Assembly: GCA_024235215.1 (NCBI GenBank)
Contig: JACKMU010000002.1
Coordinates: forward strand, 124,001-188,000
Direction: 5' to 3'
Length of the DNA: 64,000 nucleotides
From: Chromatiaceae bacterium
Lineage (GTDB): Bacteria; Pseudomonadota; Gammaproteobacteria; Chromatiales; Chromatiaceae
Shown here: piece after piece, positions 26,396-35,137 of the stretch
Position numbering within the stretch: the first letter of the stretch is position 1
Layout of the letters: each line of letters opens with the position of its first letter
Translations under genes and position numbers: made by a program
The notes under the pieces: generated by a model
What the model was told of the DNA's origin: nothing
Database searches by the model: none
What the model saw: the letters and a program-made list of their open reading frames with translations, nothing else

Positions 26396-28429
26396 TCAGG
26401 CCAAAGCGGAGAATTTCCATATTTGGCGATATTTGTAGTTACTATCGTTTCTAAAGGTTGCGTTTTCCCAGAAATCTGCCAGTTTTCCGGACAGGCTGTT
26501 TGTCATTTTTTCATCGGCAAGGGAATCTATCATTCTACTCATTCGAACCAACATCCCCCCATCCAAGTGTTTTGCCACGGTACGCAAACCCAACTCAATT
26601 GATTCAGGAAAATCAGACAGCAGCTTGCTATTTCTTGCCAAGGCCAAAAGCTGTCCGTAGGCATGTTCGATAGGGGGCCTGCCGGACAATCCCGGATGCC
26701 GGCGATCATAAATAGTTCCTTTCCCGGACGAGTGCACCCAGTTTCCATCACCGGCTGCACCCATCAGCCTCATCTTGAAAGCCCAGTCTTCATAGATGCT
26801 CATTCCCACATCAAAACCTTCCGCTTTCAGGAACAAGGCTCTGGAAAATAGCATATCTCTCGGCACTGGCGTCGAACGTGATGTCAGTTTCCTGAGCATT
26901 TCTGCGACAGGCATACAGGAATAGGCTCTCGTGTCCTGAACCATACTCCTATCCTGTACGACCACAGCAATATCGCTAAATGCGACTTTGTTTTTGTCCC
27001 CTTGGATTGCCAGCAACTCCAGTTCCAGTTTTTCCGGATAATAGAGATCGTCGCCATCCAATGTTGCGATAAAGTCTGCCTCCATGGCTTTAATGGCCAG
27101 ATCCCTGTTGGCCGAAACTCCCACATTCATGGGGCGTTTGATCAGTTGAATAGTCGGGAATTTCTCTTTCAGTTTACTTACGATCTGGACTGTTCTGTCG
27201 GTAGAAGCATCGTCCGCGACACATATCAGGTCTGGTTTGCGTGTTTGATTCAATACCGAATAGATACTTTCTGCAATCGTCGACTCATTGTTGAATGAAG
27301 TGATAAGCACCCCTATCCTGTCGTTGTCTTCGAACTTGGCACCCGGCTGGTTCCTTGACTTGCAAATGTCATTCGTCCCACACTCAGCCTGCACTGCAGA
27401 GACTGAGAATGGTTGCATACTGAAATGTCTGTCCTTCTCAGCTGCAGACTCCGTCAGGAGATTTCTTTTCTGGATACGCCACTGAACCGCTGTCAAATTC
27501 GTGGGATCAGACAACAAAAGGCTCTTACTGTACTTGCGGCTGGAATACTTGGCTGCCTGATTGTGGATAAAGGACTCTGCTCCCAGATCGATATTCAGGG
27601 CACTGGTAAGGCGATTAAAGTACCACTTCATCTCCGGGCGTAATCTAGCCAGGTCATTTTTGTTCAAATAGGATACCGAAGTAGACGGACCGGCTCCCTG
27701 CTCGAAGAGAGATTTATCTATGAACTCCCGTTCGAGGCCGCAAAAATCGAATATATCTCCCATCACTGCTGGTTTGTCCCGAACATAATGCTCATACGGT
27801 ACCAGTAACACACGGTTCGGATACTTTTCATAAGTCTGAATAGAGGCTTCTGTGAGGTAATGCCACCAAAAAACCGACCACTCCAGTTCAGAAATGAATT
27901 GTGATTCGTGAAAACTTGTTGAGAACTTTTGGTTTACTTCAGCCAGGAACCTGGATTTATCCGAAGGATGGAATTCGTCGCCAAAGAATGAGAACAGCCC
28001 CAAGCCTGAGTTTGCCGTATCGACGATGTTTCTTGTAATAACCACAACTTTTAGATTCGAGTATTTTGTCAACGCAGCTTCGAGTCGGCCCGCTCCTCGG
28101 ATAACTTTCGCCATCGTGTTTTCAGGAGCTATCTCAGCTGCGGGTGACAGAGGCCCAAACACCTTTCTCAGCCATTGATCATGGAGAGCATGCCTACCCT
28201 GTAAAAATATTGGTGTATTACAGTGTACATAGATGTTGAACAATCCGACTTGTTCAACCGAAAAAGGCTGGCCTTTTACAACTGCAGTATTTTCGATTTC
28301 AGGTATATTCCACAGATACGGTTCATATACGCACTTAACTTGTTTTAACTTGTTAATGAGGCCCTTACCTAAGATTTGATAGACAGTAGTCGTACCTGAT
28401 CTACCAATACCTGAAATCAAAACAGCCAT
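26396..28429 (-). CDS. Sulfotransferase-glycosyltransferase (GT2) fusion protein
   Basis: A 677-residue bifunctional protein. The N-terminal part (about residues 1-300) is a sulfotransferase: a PAPS-binding loop SGIGRSGTTTVYQI at residues 6-19, and VVVITRNIVDTANS as the 3'-phosphate-binding strand. The C-terminal part (from about residue 365) is a family-2 glycosyltransferase: IGVLITSFNNESTIAESIYS, CVADDASTDRT, and the metal-binding ATLDGDDLYYPEK. Such a protein could sulfate and extend a surface polysaccharide. The gene lies 3 bases downstream of a second GT2 gene in the same operon. Codon and base composition are more AT-rich than in the Wadjet region, as is common for laterally moved glycan loci. 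Acceptors and sugar donors are unknown. Confidence 0.88.
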   Translation of the reverse strand: MAVLISGIGRSGTTTVYQILGKGLINKLKQVKCVYEPYLWNIPEIENTAVVKGQPFSVEQVGLFNIYVHCNTPIFLQGRHALHDQWLRKVFGPLSPAAEIAPENTMAKVIRGAGRLEAALTKYSNLKVVVITRNIVDTANSGLGLFSFFGDEFHPSDKSRFLAEVNQKFSTSFHESQFISELEWSVFWWHYLTEASIQTYEKYPNRVLLVPYEHYVRDKPAVMGDIFDFCGLEREFIDKSLFEQGAGPSTSVSYLNKNDLARLRPEMKWYFNRLTSALNIDLGAESFIHNQAAKYSSRKYSKSLLLSDPTNLTAVQWRIQKRNLLTESAAEKDRHFSMQPFSVSAVQAECGTNDICKSRNQPGAKFEDNDRIGVLITSFNNESTIAESIYSVLNQTRKPDLICVADDASTDRTVQIVSKLKEKFPTIQLIKRPMNVGVSANRDLAIKAMEADFIATLDGDDLYYPEKLELELLAIQGDKNKVAFSDIAVVVQDRSMVQDTRAYSCMPVAEMLRKLTSRSTPVPRDMLFSRALFLKAEGFDVGMSIYEDWAFKMRLMGAAGDGNWVHSSGKGTIYDRRHPGLSGRPPIEHAYGQLLALARNSKLLSDFPESIELGLRTVAKHLDGGMLVRMSRMIDSLADEKMTNSLSGKLADFWENATFRNDSNYKYRQIWKFSALA

Positions 28430-28432
28430 TTA

Positions 28433-29212
28433 TCAATTAATTCCTATTAGCGTTAAAAGTTTGTTGAATTCATTCGCCGTCACTACTTTCGAGTCATACG
28501 CCTTCTTGAACTCTGCATGCAACGTGGTAATGAGCTGTGGACCATCGAAGTAAGTTCTCAACACGTTTACTCTTTCATGCTGCCGATCAAAATAACTTGA
28601 TGACGCCCCAACCCCGAATGGTTTTATACAACAGATCAATCCATTCAATTTCCTGAATTTATAACTCTTGGCTTTCAAATTGGATATGAAGTTCAGGTCA
28701 CCCGCCACTCGGTACCGCTCGTCAAATTTGTATTGTTTATACAGATCAGATCGTACAAATGCTGATTGATGATCGAGTGTCATTCCCAACCAATATCGAT
28801 CAGCGCTCAGGTAGGGATGAATTTGACCATCTTCTCTTCTTATTACATCCGAATAAAGAACACTATCGTCGTCCTGAATATTTTTCACGTAGTACGCAAC
28901 AATGCGCTCGTCGTAAAACGCATCATCCGCATTCATGAACATGATCCAATCACCGGTGGCACGATCGATGCCTTTGTTCATGGCATTGTAAATTCCGGTG
29001 TCTTTCTCAATTACATAGCTGGAAATTGCCGGAGAAAGGTTTCTGACATACTGACTCGTTCCATCAGTTGAAGCGCCGTCGATAACAATCCATTCGATGT
29101 TGTCGTAAGATTGGGCCAGTACACTTCTCGCCGTGACGAGAAATCCCTCTGCGTCATTCCATACCACGGTAATAATTGTCACTTTGACGTCACTGTGCAT
29201 TTGATTCCTCAT
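28433..29212 (-). CDS. Family 2 glycosyltransferase (WcaE-like)
   Basis: A 259-residue glycosyltransferase with GT-A fold. Near the start is VTIITVVWNDAEGFLVTARS. IVIDGASTDGTSQYV and YVIEKDTGIYNAMNKGIDRA follow, and then the metal-binding DWIMFMNADDAFYDE. The combination ExDxGIYDAMNKG-like plus NADD is typical of the colanic-acid WcaE/WcaA type group. It is soluble or peripheral, acting on the cytoplasmic face in assembly of a surface glycan. It is the first gene of a two-gene operon with the sulfotransferase-glycosyltransferase fusion. Confidence 0.88.
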   Translation of the reverse strand: MRNQMHSDVKVTIITVVWNDAEGFLVTARSVLAQSYDNIEWIVIDGASTDGTSQYVRNLSPAISSYVIEKDTGIYNAMNKGIDRATGDWIMFMNADDAFYDERIVAYYVKNIQDDDSVLYSDVIRREDGQIHPYLSADRYWLGMTLDHQSAFVRSDLYKQYKFDERYRVAGDLNFISNLKAKSYKFRKLNGLICCIKPFGVGASSSYFDRQHERVNVLRTYFDGPQLITTLHAEFKKAYDSKVVTANEFNKLLTLIGIN

Positions 29213-30505
29213 TGCGGAATATTTCCGGGGCGTCGTTGTTGTTCTTTTTATTCATCTGGTTGCTACGCCGTAGGTACTTAAGGGATCCAGCCGACTTGGT
29301 GCGGCGTTATCTCGAAGCTTCTTTATCAGACAGGTCAGTAATCATTTCTTCTATGCAAAGAATGAATGTCCGGGTTGGAAGACATAGCGACTCAAACGAG
29401 ATAAATCGGGAAATCGATTACTGAATCAGCGTAACTGGGTTCCTGTCCGGGAGTGAGCGCGCCAACCACCGCTACAATTTGACCATAAACCAATCTCATT
29501 TGCGTCTGGACCAGCGGGACAACGGCAGACTGGAAATTCTATCCGCTAGGGAGAATCTCTTTTTTCGTAATTTATCTTTATTTTTCAAAACGTTTCCTCG
29601 GGTTCTGGCGGCGATCCAGAACAAGGCGGGATTATACCCCGCAAGTAAAAAAAGATCATACAATAAACGCAATATGGTTGACAGACTGGTTCCCGACAAG
29701 GTCGCAGCCACTCGTTTTTGACGCTTCCGGTTTATGGCCGGTCAGACCTTGGTTGCTCTCAGCGGATGATATTCAGGGTTCCGCTATCCCTGACACTCGC
29801 CCTTAAGAAAGTACATCCCCATCCCATAGGTTCGTTCAACCAAATCGGAGCCAGCTACCGGCAGGCGGCGAACTTATCCGGGTAGTGCAGAACCGGGTAC
29901 GACGGCAACCCTACTGGCAAGAATGGGCTGGTGACCCTCTTTTTCAAATTCGAACGGGGATAGCCATACCCTGGGACGGTGGGATGATTCAAAACCGGAA
30001 ATGACCTTCCATCCCACTAAGGACTCTGCGTCAGAATGGTTTTGCCCTGTCGGCAATGTCTGGTCAGCCCGAGTCGGTCAACCAGCGAAATAAGCCATGG
30101 GACTATTGAGGCGGAGCGTAGCCATGCCGTCAGTTGGCCCGACAGCACAACACATTGCCAACGACCTGAATTCTGACAAAGCTTCACGGCGGTGTATTCG
30201 ACGGGAAGATATCTGATCGATTGGCAATGGGCAATTTAAACCACTGCTGAACGCGGTACCGACACAGTCAACTAGAGACTGCCAGCCACCCAAAAAGTAG
30301 TTTATACTGAGGCCGGTGTCAGTACATCCGCATTGTATTGCACTGGCAGCCGGGCCATCTCTTCGACGCTTGGTGCCCTGCGTTATCGCAAACAGATGTC
30401 ATGGAGATCCCGGTAGGCGTGGCTACACAGCGGCGCCGCAATGGGAAGCAGTGAATAGAAACCGGGTGGTTTTTTCGATCACAAACCTTGCTTAGCAGTA
30501 GGAAA
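29213..30505. other. 1.3-kb gene-free region between two glycan gene groups
   Basis: No frame in this stretch has a ribosome site plus protein-like composition, and I recognise no transposase or RNA gene. It is unusually long for this window and may contain decayed genes or an unannotated RNA. Two promoter-like hexamers are visible: TATAAT on the minus strand at 29636-29631, facing the glycosyltransferase operon, and TATACT at 30303-30308 on the plus strand, facing the LicD gene about 200 bases downstream. Neither has a strong -35 element. Confidence 0.4.
29626..29642 (-). promoter_or_regulatory. Candidate -10 element within a short GC hairpin
   Basis: On the minus strand the sequence GGTATAATCCCGCC resembles a strong -10 region. 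It lies inside GCGGG-ATTATA-CCCGC (29626-29642, plus strand). It points towards the glycosyltransferase operon, about 420 bases away. A promoter with a long leader is one reading; the match may also be chance. Confidence 0.3.
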
Positions 30506-31354
30506 ATGACAGAAAGCGCAAGTAAAGCAAAAGAACTCTTAAATCTGATATACACCAACGAGTGGAGCGATGAAGAGCGGGAGCTTCTGCTGCACTCCAT
30601 GCTCATCAAAAGCGGCCAAACCAAAGTCTTGAATACAATTCTGGACTTGGCACCTGATCGGCAGGCCTGCAACGAACGCATCCTGCAAGCGGTTCATCTT
30701 GTTAAAGGAAAAAATTTTGGGTTTTCCGGACACGGCGTGATCAAACTGATCTCGGGTCGTTTCAACGAGCAACAAAAATCCCAAATTGTCCGGCTCATGT
30801 ACCAGTTCAACCGTCTGCTACTGGACGAACTGAACATCCAGTCATTCATTACCTCCGGCACCTTGCTCGGAATGGTTCGCGAAGGCCAGTTTCTCCCGCA
30901 TGACGATGACTTCGACATGGCATACATCAGCAACTGCACGGATAAAACTGCAATAGTCAACGAGCGTCAAAAGATATTCGAAGCTGTCAATCGCTCGACG
31001 AACTTCAACATTGAAGAACGTACCGGAGGGCGTGCAGCCGTCTTCGTGACAGACGAGAACCTGGAATTCACCTTCGACCTGTTTGCCGGATATCGTAATG
31101 GCGAATTCTTCAATGAATTCCCGCTGCAACCCGACACCATGCTGATTGCCAACATCGCTCCGGTTCAGGTAGCGAAGTTCTATGGTGAAGATATCTGCAT
31201 CCCCCGCAAACCCGAGAAACTGCTGGAGGTAAATTACGGCCCCGGCTGGAAAGTTCCTGATCCAAGCTTTCGTTTCAATTTCGGCGAGCATCGCGCTTAC
31301 TACAACTTTCTACTCAAACCCGTTCGAGAGCAGGCAAAGAAAGGCACAAAGTAA
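30506..31354 (+). CDS. LicD-family phospho-polyol/choline transferase
   Basis: A 282-residue LicD-fold nucleotidyltransferase. I choose ATG 30506; TTG 30488 is an in-frame alternative with no better ribosome site. The diagnostic block is SGTLLGMVREGQFLPHDDDFD, where Asp133-135 and Asp137 match the metal-binding GxLLGxxR...DDDxD core of LicD/fukutin proteins. The N-terminal 90 residues are helical and not part of the core. LicD proteins transfer phosphocholine from CDP-choline, while the related fukutin and FKRP use CDP-glycerol or CDP-ribitol. Because the next gene makes CDP-glycerol, glycerol phosphate is the likelier group here. The gene stops within 1 base of the next start, so the genes form an operon. 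Confidence 0.85.
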   Translation: MTESASKAKELLNLIYTNEWSDEERELLLHSMLIKSGQTKVLNTILDLAPDRQACNERILQAVHLVKGKNFGFSGHGVIKLISGRFNEQQKSQIVRLMYQFNRLLLDELNIQSFITSGTLLGMVREGQFLPHDDDFDMAYISNCTDKTAIVNERQKIFEAVNRSTNFNIEERTGGRAAVFVTDENLEFTFDLFAGYRNGEFFNEFPLQPDTMLIANIAPVQVAKFYGEDICIPRKPEKLLEVNYGPGWKVPDPSFRFNFGEHRAYYNFLLKPVREQAKKGTK

Positions 31355-31809
31355 TGACTACCGTACTCACATATGGGACATTCGATCTGTTTCATGTCGG
31401 CCATGTCCGTCTTCTGAAACGAATTTCAGAATTCGGCGATCATTTGATCGTTGCCTGCTCCACCGATGAATTTAATGCGCTCAAAGGCAAGAAATCGATC
31501 TTTTCATACGCTGAACGCGCCGAGATCCTGATGTCGTGCAAATATGTCAGCCAGGTGATCCCGGAAGAAAATTGGGAACAGAAGATCGAAGATGTCAAAA
31601 AGTACCGTGTCGATGTTTTTGCCATGGGTGATGACTGGGCCGGAAAATTCGACTTTCTGCAGGATTATACCCGTGTCGTTTATCTGCCCCGGACCGAAGG
31701 TGTCTCCACAACCCAGGTCAAAGAAGTGGTGGCGGCAATCCGTGCCGAGAAGAAGCAGCAACTGGTCAATGCAGGAGAACACCTGTTGTCACTGCTTAAG
31801 GAACTCTGA
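31354..31809 (+). CDS. tagD: Glycerol-3-phosphate cytidylyltransferase (TagD-like)
   Basis: A 151-residue cytidylyltransferase. It has YGTFDLFHVGHVRLL with the HxGH motif (His14, His17) and the second signature RTEGVSTTQVKEV, both as in TagD/GCT, which makes CDP-glycerol from CTP and glycerol-3-phosphate. About 20 residues at the C-terminus extend past the usual TagD length. The start overlaps the end of the LicD gene. Other members of this fold accept phosphocholine or phosphoethanolamine, but the GVSTT form of the motif is the glycerol-3-phosphate type. Confidence 0.85.
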   Translation: MTTVLTYGTFDLFHVGHVRLLKRISEFGDHLIVACSTDEFNALKGKKSIFSYAERAEILMSCKYVSQVIPEENWEQKIEDVKKYRVDVFAMGDDWAGKFDFLQDYTRVVYLPRTEGVSTTQVKEVVAAIRAEKKQQLVNAGEHLLSLLKEL

Positions 31810-31812
31810 TCA

Positions 31813-32604
31813 ATGTCATCTCCACCATCCCGCTTTCCTCGAGGGCGCCTGATCGCTCACGCTGGCGGCGCAGTCAACGGAAAGAAATACACTAACAGCG
31901 TTGAAGCATTCGAACGTTCCGCGCAAATCGTCTCTCTGATAGAGCATGATATTTGTGATGCATCTGACGGACTGATCGTAGCCCACGATGGAATGGAGCA
32001 CGCCTATGGTATCAAGGGTTCATTTTCAGACTGCACTACAGAGAATTTTTCTCACCGGAAATTTACCGGCACACTGTGTCCGATGACGGTCCGGGATCTG
32101 ATGTCGAAACTGCAAAATGTTCCAGTCAGTGTAGTTCTCGACATCAAGACTGCACAAGAAAAAGACTACCCTGCCGCACTGCGTGAGATCATGCACTATT
32201 GTTTGAAATATGGCGTATTGGATCAGACCATTGTACAGATCTACTCGATAGACGATTTCAATAATGCGCTTGAACTGGGATTTCCCAATGTGATCCTGGC
32301 GCTGTGGAAGAACTTTTCCAACGTATGGACGCAAGAGTGCAGGAACTGCGTCGACTATTGCTTCGATTTTGATCACACTGGATTTCGAGCACTTTCAATA
32401 GCGGCAAGACACTTTTGGCGCAATGGGTCCTATATCGGAGAAAAGCTCGAAGAGTATGCGTTCAATAAAACAGGATCGATATTCCTGCATGGACAACCCG
32501 CGGAAGCCGAAGCCGTTCTTCTGGAGCGCGGGTTTGGTCTTTTCACACACCATCCTGAAGCACTCGTAAATTATTGCCCAAACACTGACGAAACTTCGGT
32601 ATAA
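31813..32604 (+). CDS. Glycerophosphodiester phosphodiesterase-like protein
   Basis: A 263-residue TIM-barrel protein of the GDPD family. The active-site pieces are visible: AHAGG with His16 (usually HRG), SLIEHDI with Glu44 and Asp46, and VAHDG with His58. No signal peptide is present, so it is cytoplasmic. GDPD enzymes release glycerol-3-phosphate from glycerophosphodiesters, which would feed the neighbouring cytidylyltransferase; alternatively it trims a phosphoglycerol group. AHAGG instead of the common HRG places it in a divergent branch. The gene is 3 bases after the cytidylyltransferase, in the same operon. Confidence 0.8.
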   Translation: MSSPPSRFPRGRLIAHAGGAVNGKKYTNSVEAFERSAQIVSLIEHDICDASDGLIVAHDGMEHAYGIKGSFSDCTTENFSHRKFTGTLCPMTVRDLMSKLQNVPVSVVLDIKTAQEKDYPAALREIMHYCLKYGVLDQTIVQIYSIDDFNNALELGFPNVILALWKNFSNVWTQECRNCVDYCFDFDHTGFRALSIAARHFWRNGSYIGEKLEEYAFNKTGSIFLHGQPAEAEAVLLERGFGLFTHHPEALVNYCPNTDETSV

Positions 32605-32936
32605 CACCATCGTGAAACTCTGATCTGGGGCGGTCCAGACTTTCAAATTGGCCCATGGGGAGACTTCACGGCAGGGCATTGTGTGATTCGTGATTTGGCA
32701 TTTTCCAGACGGACTCCGTCATTGTCACACTATCCCTCTCCGGCATAGTGAGTTCCAGCTAGCAGGGATGGCAGACACTACCCAATCACTTGGCTGATTG
32801 TAGGCATGAAGAGTTATGCGGCAGGTAAACAGACCGGGATGATCTTTCTCGATTGGATTACTTATTGCACCGTGCCACCGTTATGTCAGACAAGGCAGTT
32901 TCTCGGTTCCGCTTTCCGGTAAGTTTCCAGCGAATA
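32605..32936. other. Gene-free stretch between convergent genes
   Basis: About 330 bases between the GDPD gene and the end of the sulfotransferase gene on the opposite strand. No supported open frame and no strong terminator hairpin were seen. Confidence 0.4.
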
Positions 32937-34586
32937 TTATTCTGGCTTCAGAATACCGCTCCGGTCGGCCAGCACTATATTTTTCGCAGCTTCGGCAAAT
33001 GCACTGGAATTTTCATGCAAATAATTCGCAAGTTCACCAGAAGGTGAATAATAGGGATCCTGCCGGATGCGAAACCGGTTGGCACTGTTACGGGAAAAAT
33101 CATCGATACGTTGCTTTGTCTCTTCGGGTAAGAATTCACGCAGCTCACCCAGTATAGACTCAATGAACAGGTTAATCTTTTCGTAAGATACTATTTGTGA
33201 GAACGACTGAGGGTCATCCACAATCGGGAAGACCCATTTCTTCAGAAAAGCAATGATGTATTCGGATTTTTTTGACAGCCAGTCAGCCAGCATTGCGCTC
33301 CCTGGTGAAATAAAGCATTGATCCATTATCTGATAGGCGCTCGCGAGCACTTCAGGTTCATGGGAGAGCCATATTTTCTCTAAGTTGATGGCATGTTGTT
33401 TTAACTCTGATCTGTAGCGCGTCAGTTGATCGAGTGTAAAGTAAGAGGTGAGCAAGTATAGCGGATCCCTTATCAAAATGATGCGCCGTAAGCTATAGAG
33501 GGACTGATAGATGGGATCATTTAGTTCGAAATCGTGCGACTTAACCATTCGGAGTCGTGATGTTTGTGATTTCCTGCACTGTTCAGCATACCCCGTCAGT
33601 TCACAAGGCATCTTCTTGCAACAACCAGGCTCCTGGTACCACTCGCAAAAGGAAAAGTTATTCTCCAGTACTCTCGCCAGTGAGTTTTTCATGTAATGGA
33701 GCCCGGACCTGGGAAGTGACTTGGTGTCCAGCAGAATAAACGGCGGGAGATCTTTTTGCTGACTTGCAACCGAGATATCTTGATAAAAAGCGTAAGCTTT
33801 TGAACTATAAATACTCTTGACAGCTCTACCTTCCTTGTCATCCAAAAGCTGTGCGGTAACGTCAGAAGTGCGTTGTTTCTGCGATACCGAAGCGAACTCT
33901 CGACGCAACTGCTCGACTTCCTTGCTGAGTATTTCCAAACTGATTGCTTTCTGATGCGAAGCCTGTTTTTCATCAGCAGCGATCTGTATTCCTTTGTCCA
34001 CCAGCGACGCTGCCTGTGGCAACAGACCCATTCTCGCCATCTCCCGTACTGATCGGGCATGACTGACCAAAGCCGTCTCCTTGGTGCTGATACCTGCCAC
34101 AGAAGCATTGAAATGGCGGGCCATTCGAGGTTCGTCTCTCTTCAGCGCAGCCGCTCTCCCCAATGTATTGTGCACACCTGCAATAAGCACCTGTGCAACC
34201 ACGCGCGGAGGACATCCCCAATCAAGTGCCATACGCGTGTACTTTCTTGCCTGCTCATGCTTCCCCAGTTGCTGACTCGCACTGGCAAAGAGTAAGGCAA
34301 AGCGATCACGTTCCGGATTAGTGCTGAGCGATTGGATATCCAATGCCAAAATTTCATGCCACTCGCCGAACAGCCAGTGTGTTTTTGTGCGCGCCAATGA
34401 CGCCTCTTCAAATCCCTCCAACACGGGAGCCATCTCCTGCACAGCCAGATGCAAATCAGGCCTTTCCGCTTCAGCTTGGTCAGCAACCAGCGACACGCCG
34501 ACTGCGGGGGAAACGGCTCGGAATCCCGCATTCTTTCGCGCCTTCTTCAGATGCTTTCTCTTTGCCTTTTTGGAACCCTTTTTCAC
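32937..34586 (-). CDS. Sulfotransferase-domain protein with helical repeat N-terminus
   Basis: A 549-residue cytoplasmic protein. The N-terminus is very basic (KKGSKKAKRKHLKKARKNA). Residues about 40-250 are helical and look like degenerate tetratricopeptide repeats (SASQQLGKHEQARKYTRMAL; VREMARMGLLPQAASLVDKG). The C-terminal 280 residues have the sulfotransferase PAPS loop SLPRSGLHYMKNSLARVLE and a 3'-phosphate strand RRIILIRDPLYLLTSYF. Helical repeats fused to sulfotransferases are known in proteins that modify glycans or peptides. The cluster of cysteines EPGCCKKMPCELTGYAEQC could bind zinc. It is a single gene, separate from the other sulfotransferase, and the acceptor is unknown. Confidence 0.75.
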   Translation of the reverse strand: MKKGSKKAKRKHLKKARKNAGFRAVSPAVGVSLVADQAEAERPDLHLAVQEMAPVLEGFEEASLARTKTHWLFGEWHEILALDIQSLSTNPERDRFALLFASASQQLGKHEQARKYTRMALDWGCPPRVVAQVLIAGVHNTLGRAAALKRDEPRMARHFNASVAGISTKETALVSHARSVREMARMGLLPQAASLVDKGIQIAADEKQASHQKAISLEILSKEVEQLRREFASVSQKQRTSDVTAQLLDDKEGRAVKSIYSSKAYAFYQDISVASQQKDLPPFILLDTKSLPRSGLHYMKNSLARVLENNFSFCEWYQEPGCCKKMPCELTGYAEQCRKSQTSRLRMVKSHDFELNDPIYQSLYSLRRIILIRDPLYLLTSYFTLDQLTRYRSELKQHAINLEKIWLSHEPEVLASAYQIMDQCFISPGSAMLADWLSKKSEYIIAFLKKWVFPIVDDPQSFSQIVSYEKINLFIESILGELREFLPEETKQRIDDFSRNSANRFRIRQDPYYSPSGELANYLHENSSAFAEAAKNIVLADRSGILKPE

Positions 34587-35091
34587 GTATCAGAATGTCC
34601 TTTATCAATTCCATCAGCGCTTCCGCTTCGATAAACCGGTCATCCGGCATCGGCAGCCTTTGGTTGCGCTCAACCCAGTGCTGTTTCTACCCGCCAAATT
34701 TGCCTGCTTCTGCTCATATCCACGTCAATGGTCATCTGCCCGCTCTCTCGGATGACCCTGTTGTTGTCGTGTCCGCGCAGATTTGGCCCGCACGTTCCAC
34801 CCACCACTTGGCTTCGCGATACGCAGGAACATAGCGTACCAGACAGCACGCATCGCCTGCCAGAATATGCGGCGGTTTGGCACAATCGCGACAAGGCAGG
34901 CGGAAGTGTGAAGGTTACGGGATGCTCAGCACCTACCAGCGTACTGGGCTTTCCCGGAAAACACCACGTCCAGCAGCAGCGCACTGCAGTAAAGAAACAA
35001 GCATTGCAATCTGGTTTAGTTTCAGCCTGTGTATTGACGATTGAAATCATCTGCCACCGCACTACCCTCAATTTGGGTTGCCTACCAAACA
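34587..35091. other. Gene-free stretch with a possible gene remnant
   Basis: About 500 bases upstream of the sulfotransferase gene. On the minus strand, between about 34930 and 34740, one frame reads like real protein (CRDCAKPPHILAGDACCL, then VRYVPAYREAKWWVERAG) but is bounded by stops and has no start or ribosome site. This may be a remnant of a lost gene; I cannot name it. Confidence 0.3.
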
Positions 35092-35119
35092 AAAATGGCG
35101 GGATGTACCCGCCATTTTT
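35092..35119 (-). terminator. Rho-independent terminator after the sulfide:quinone oxidoreductase gene
   Basis: A perfect 11-base stem, AAAAATGGCGG / CCGCCATTTTT, with a 6-base loop lies 19 bases after the stop of the minus-strand gene. A-rich and T-rich flanks mean it could work in both directions. Confidence 0.85.
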
Positions 35120-35137
35120 TGCTTTACACCCGCAATG

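Noticed and set aside
30078..30293. A 71-codon open frame in the 1.3-kb gap
   Set aside because: It has no ribosome site and no protein-like pattern or family; length is within chance for this composition.
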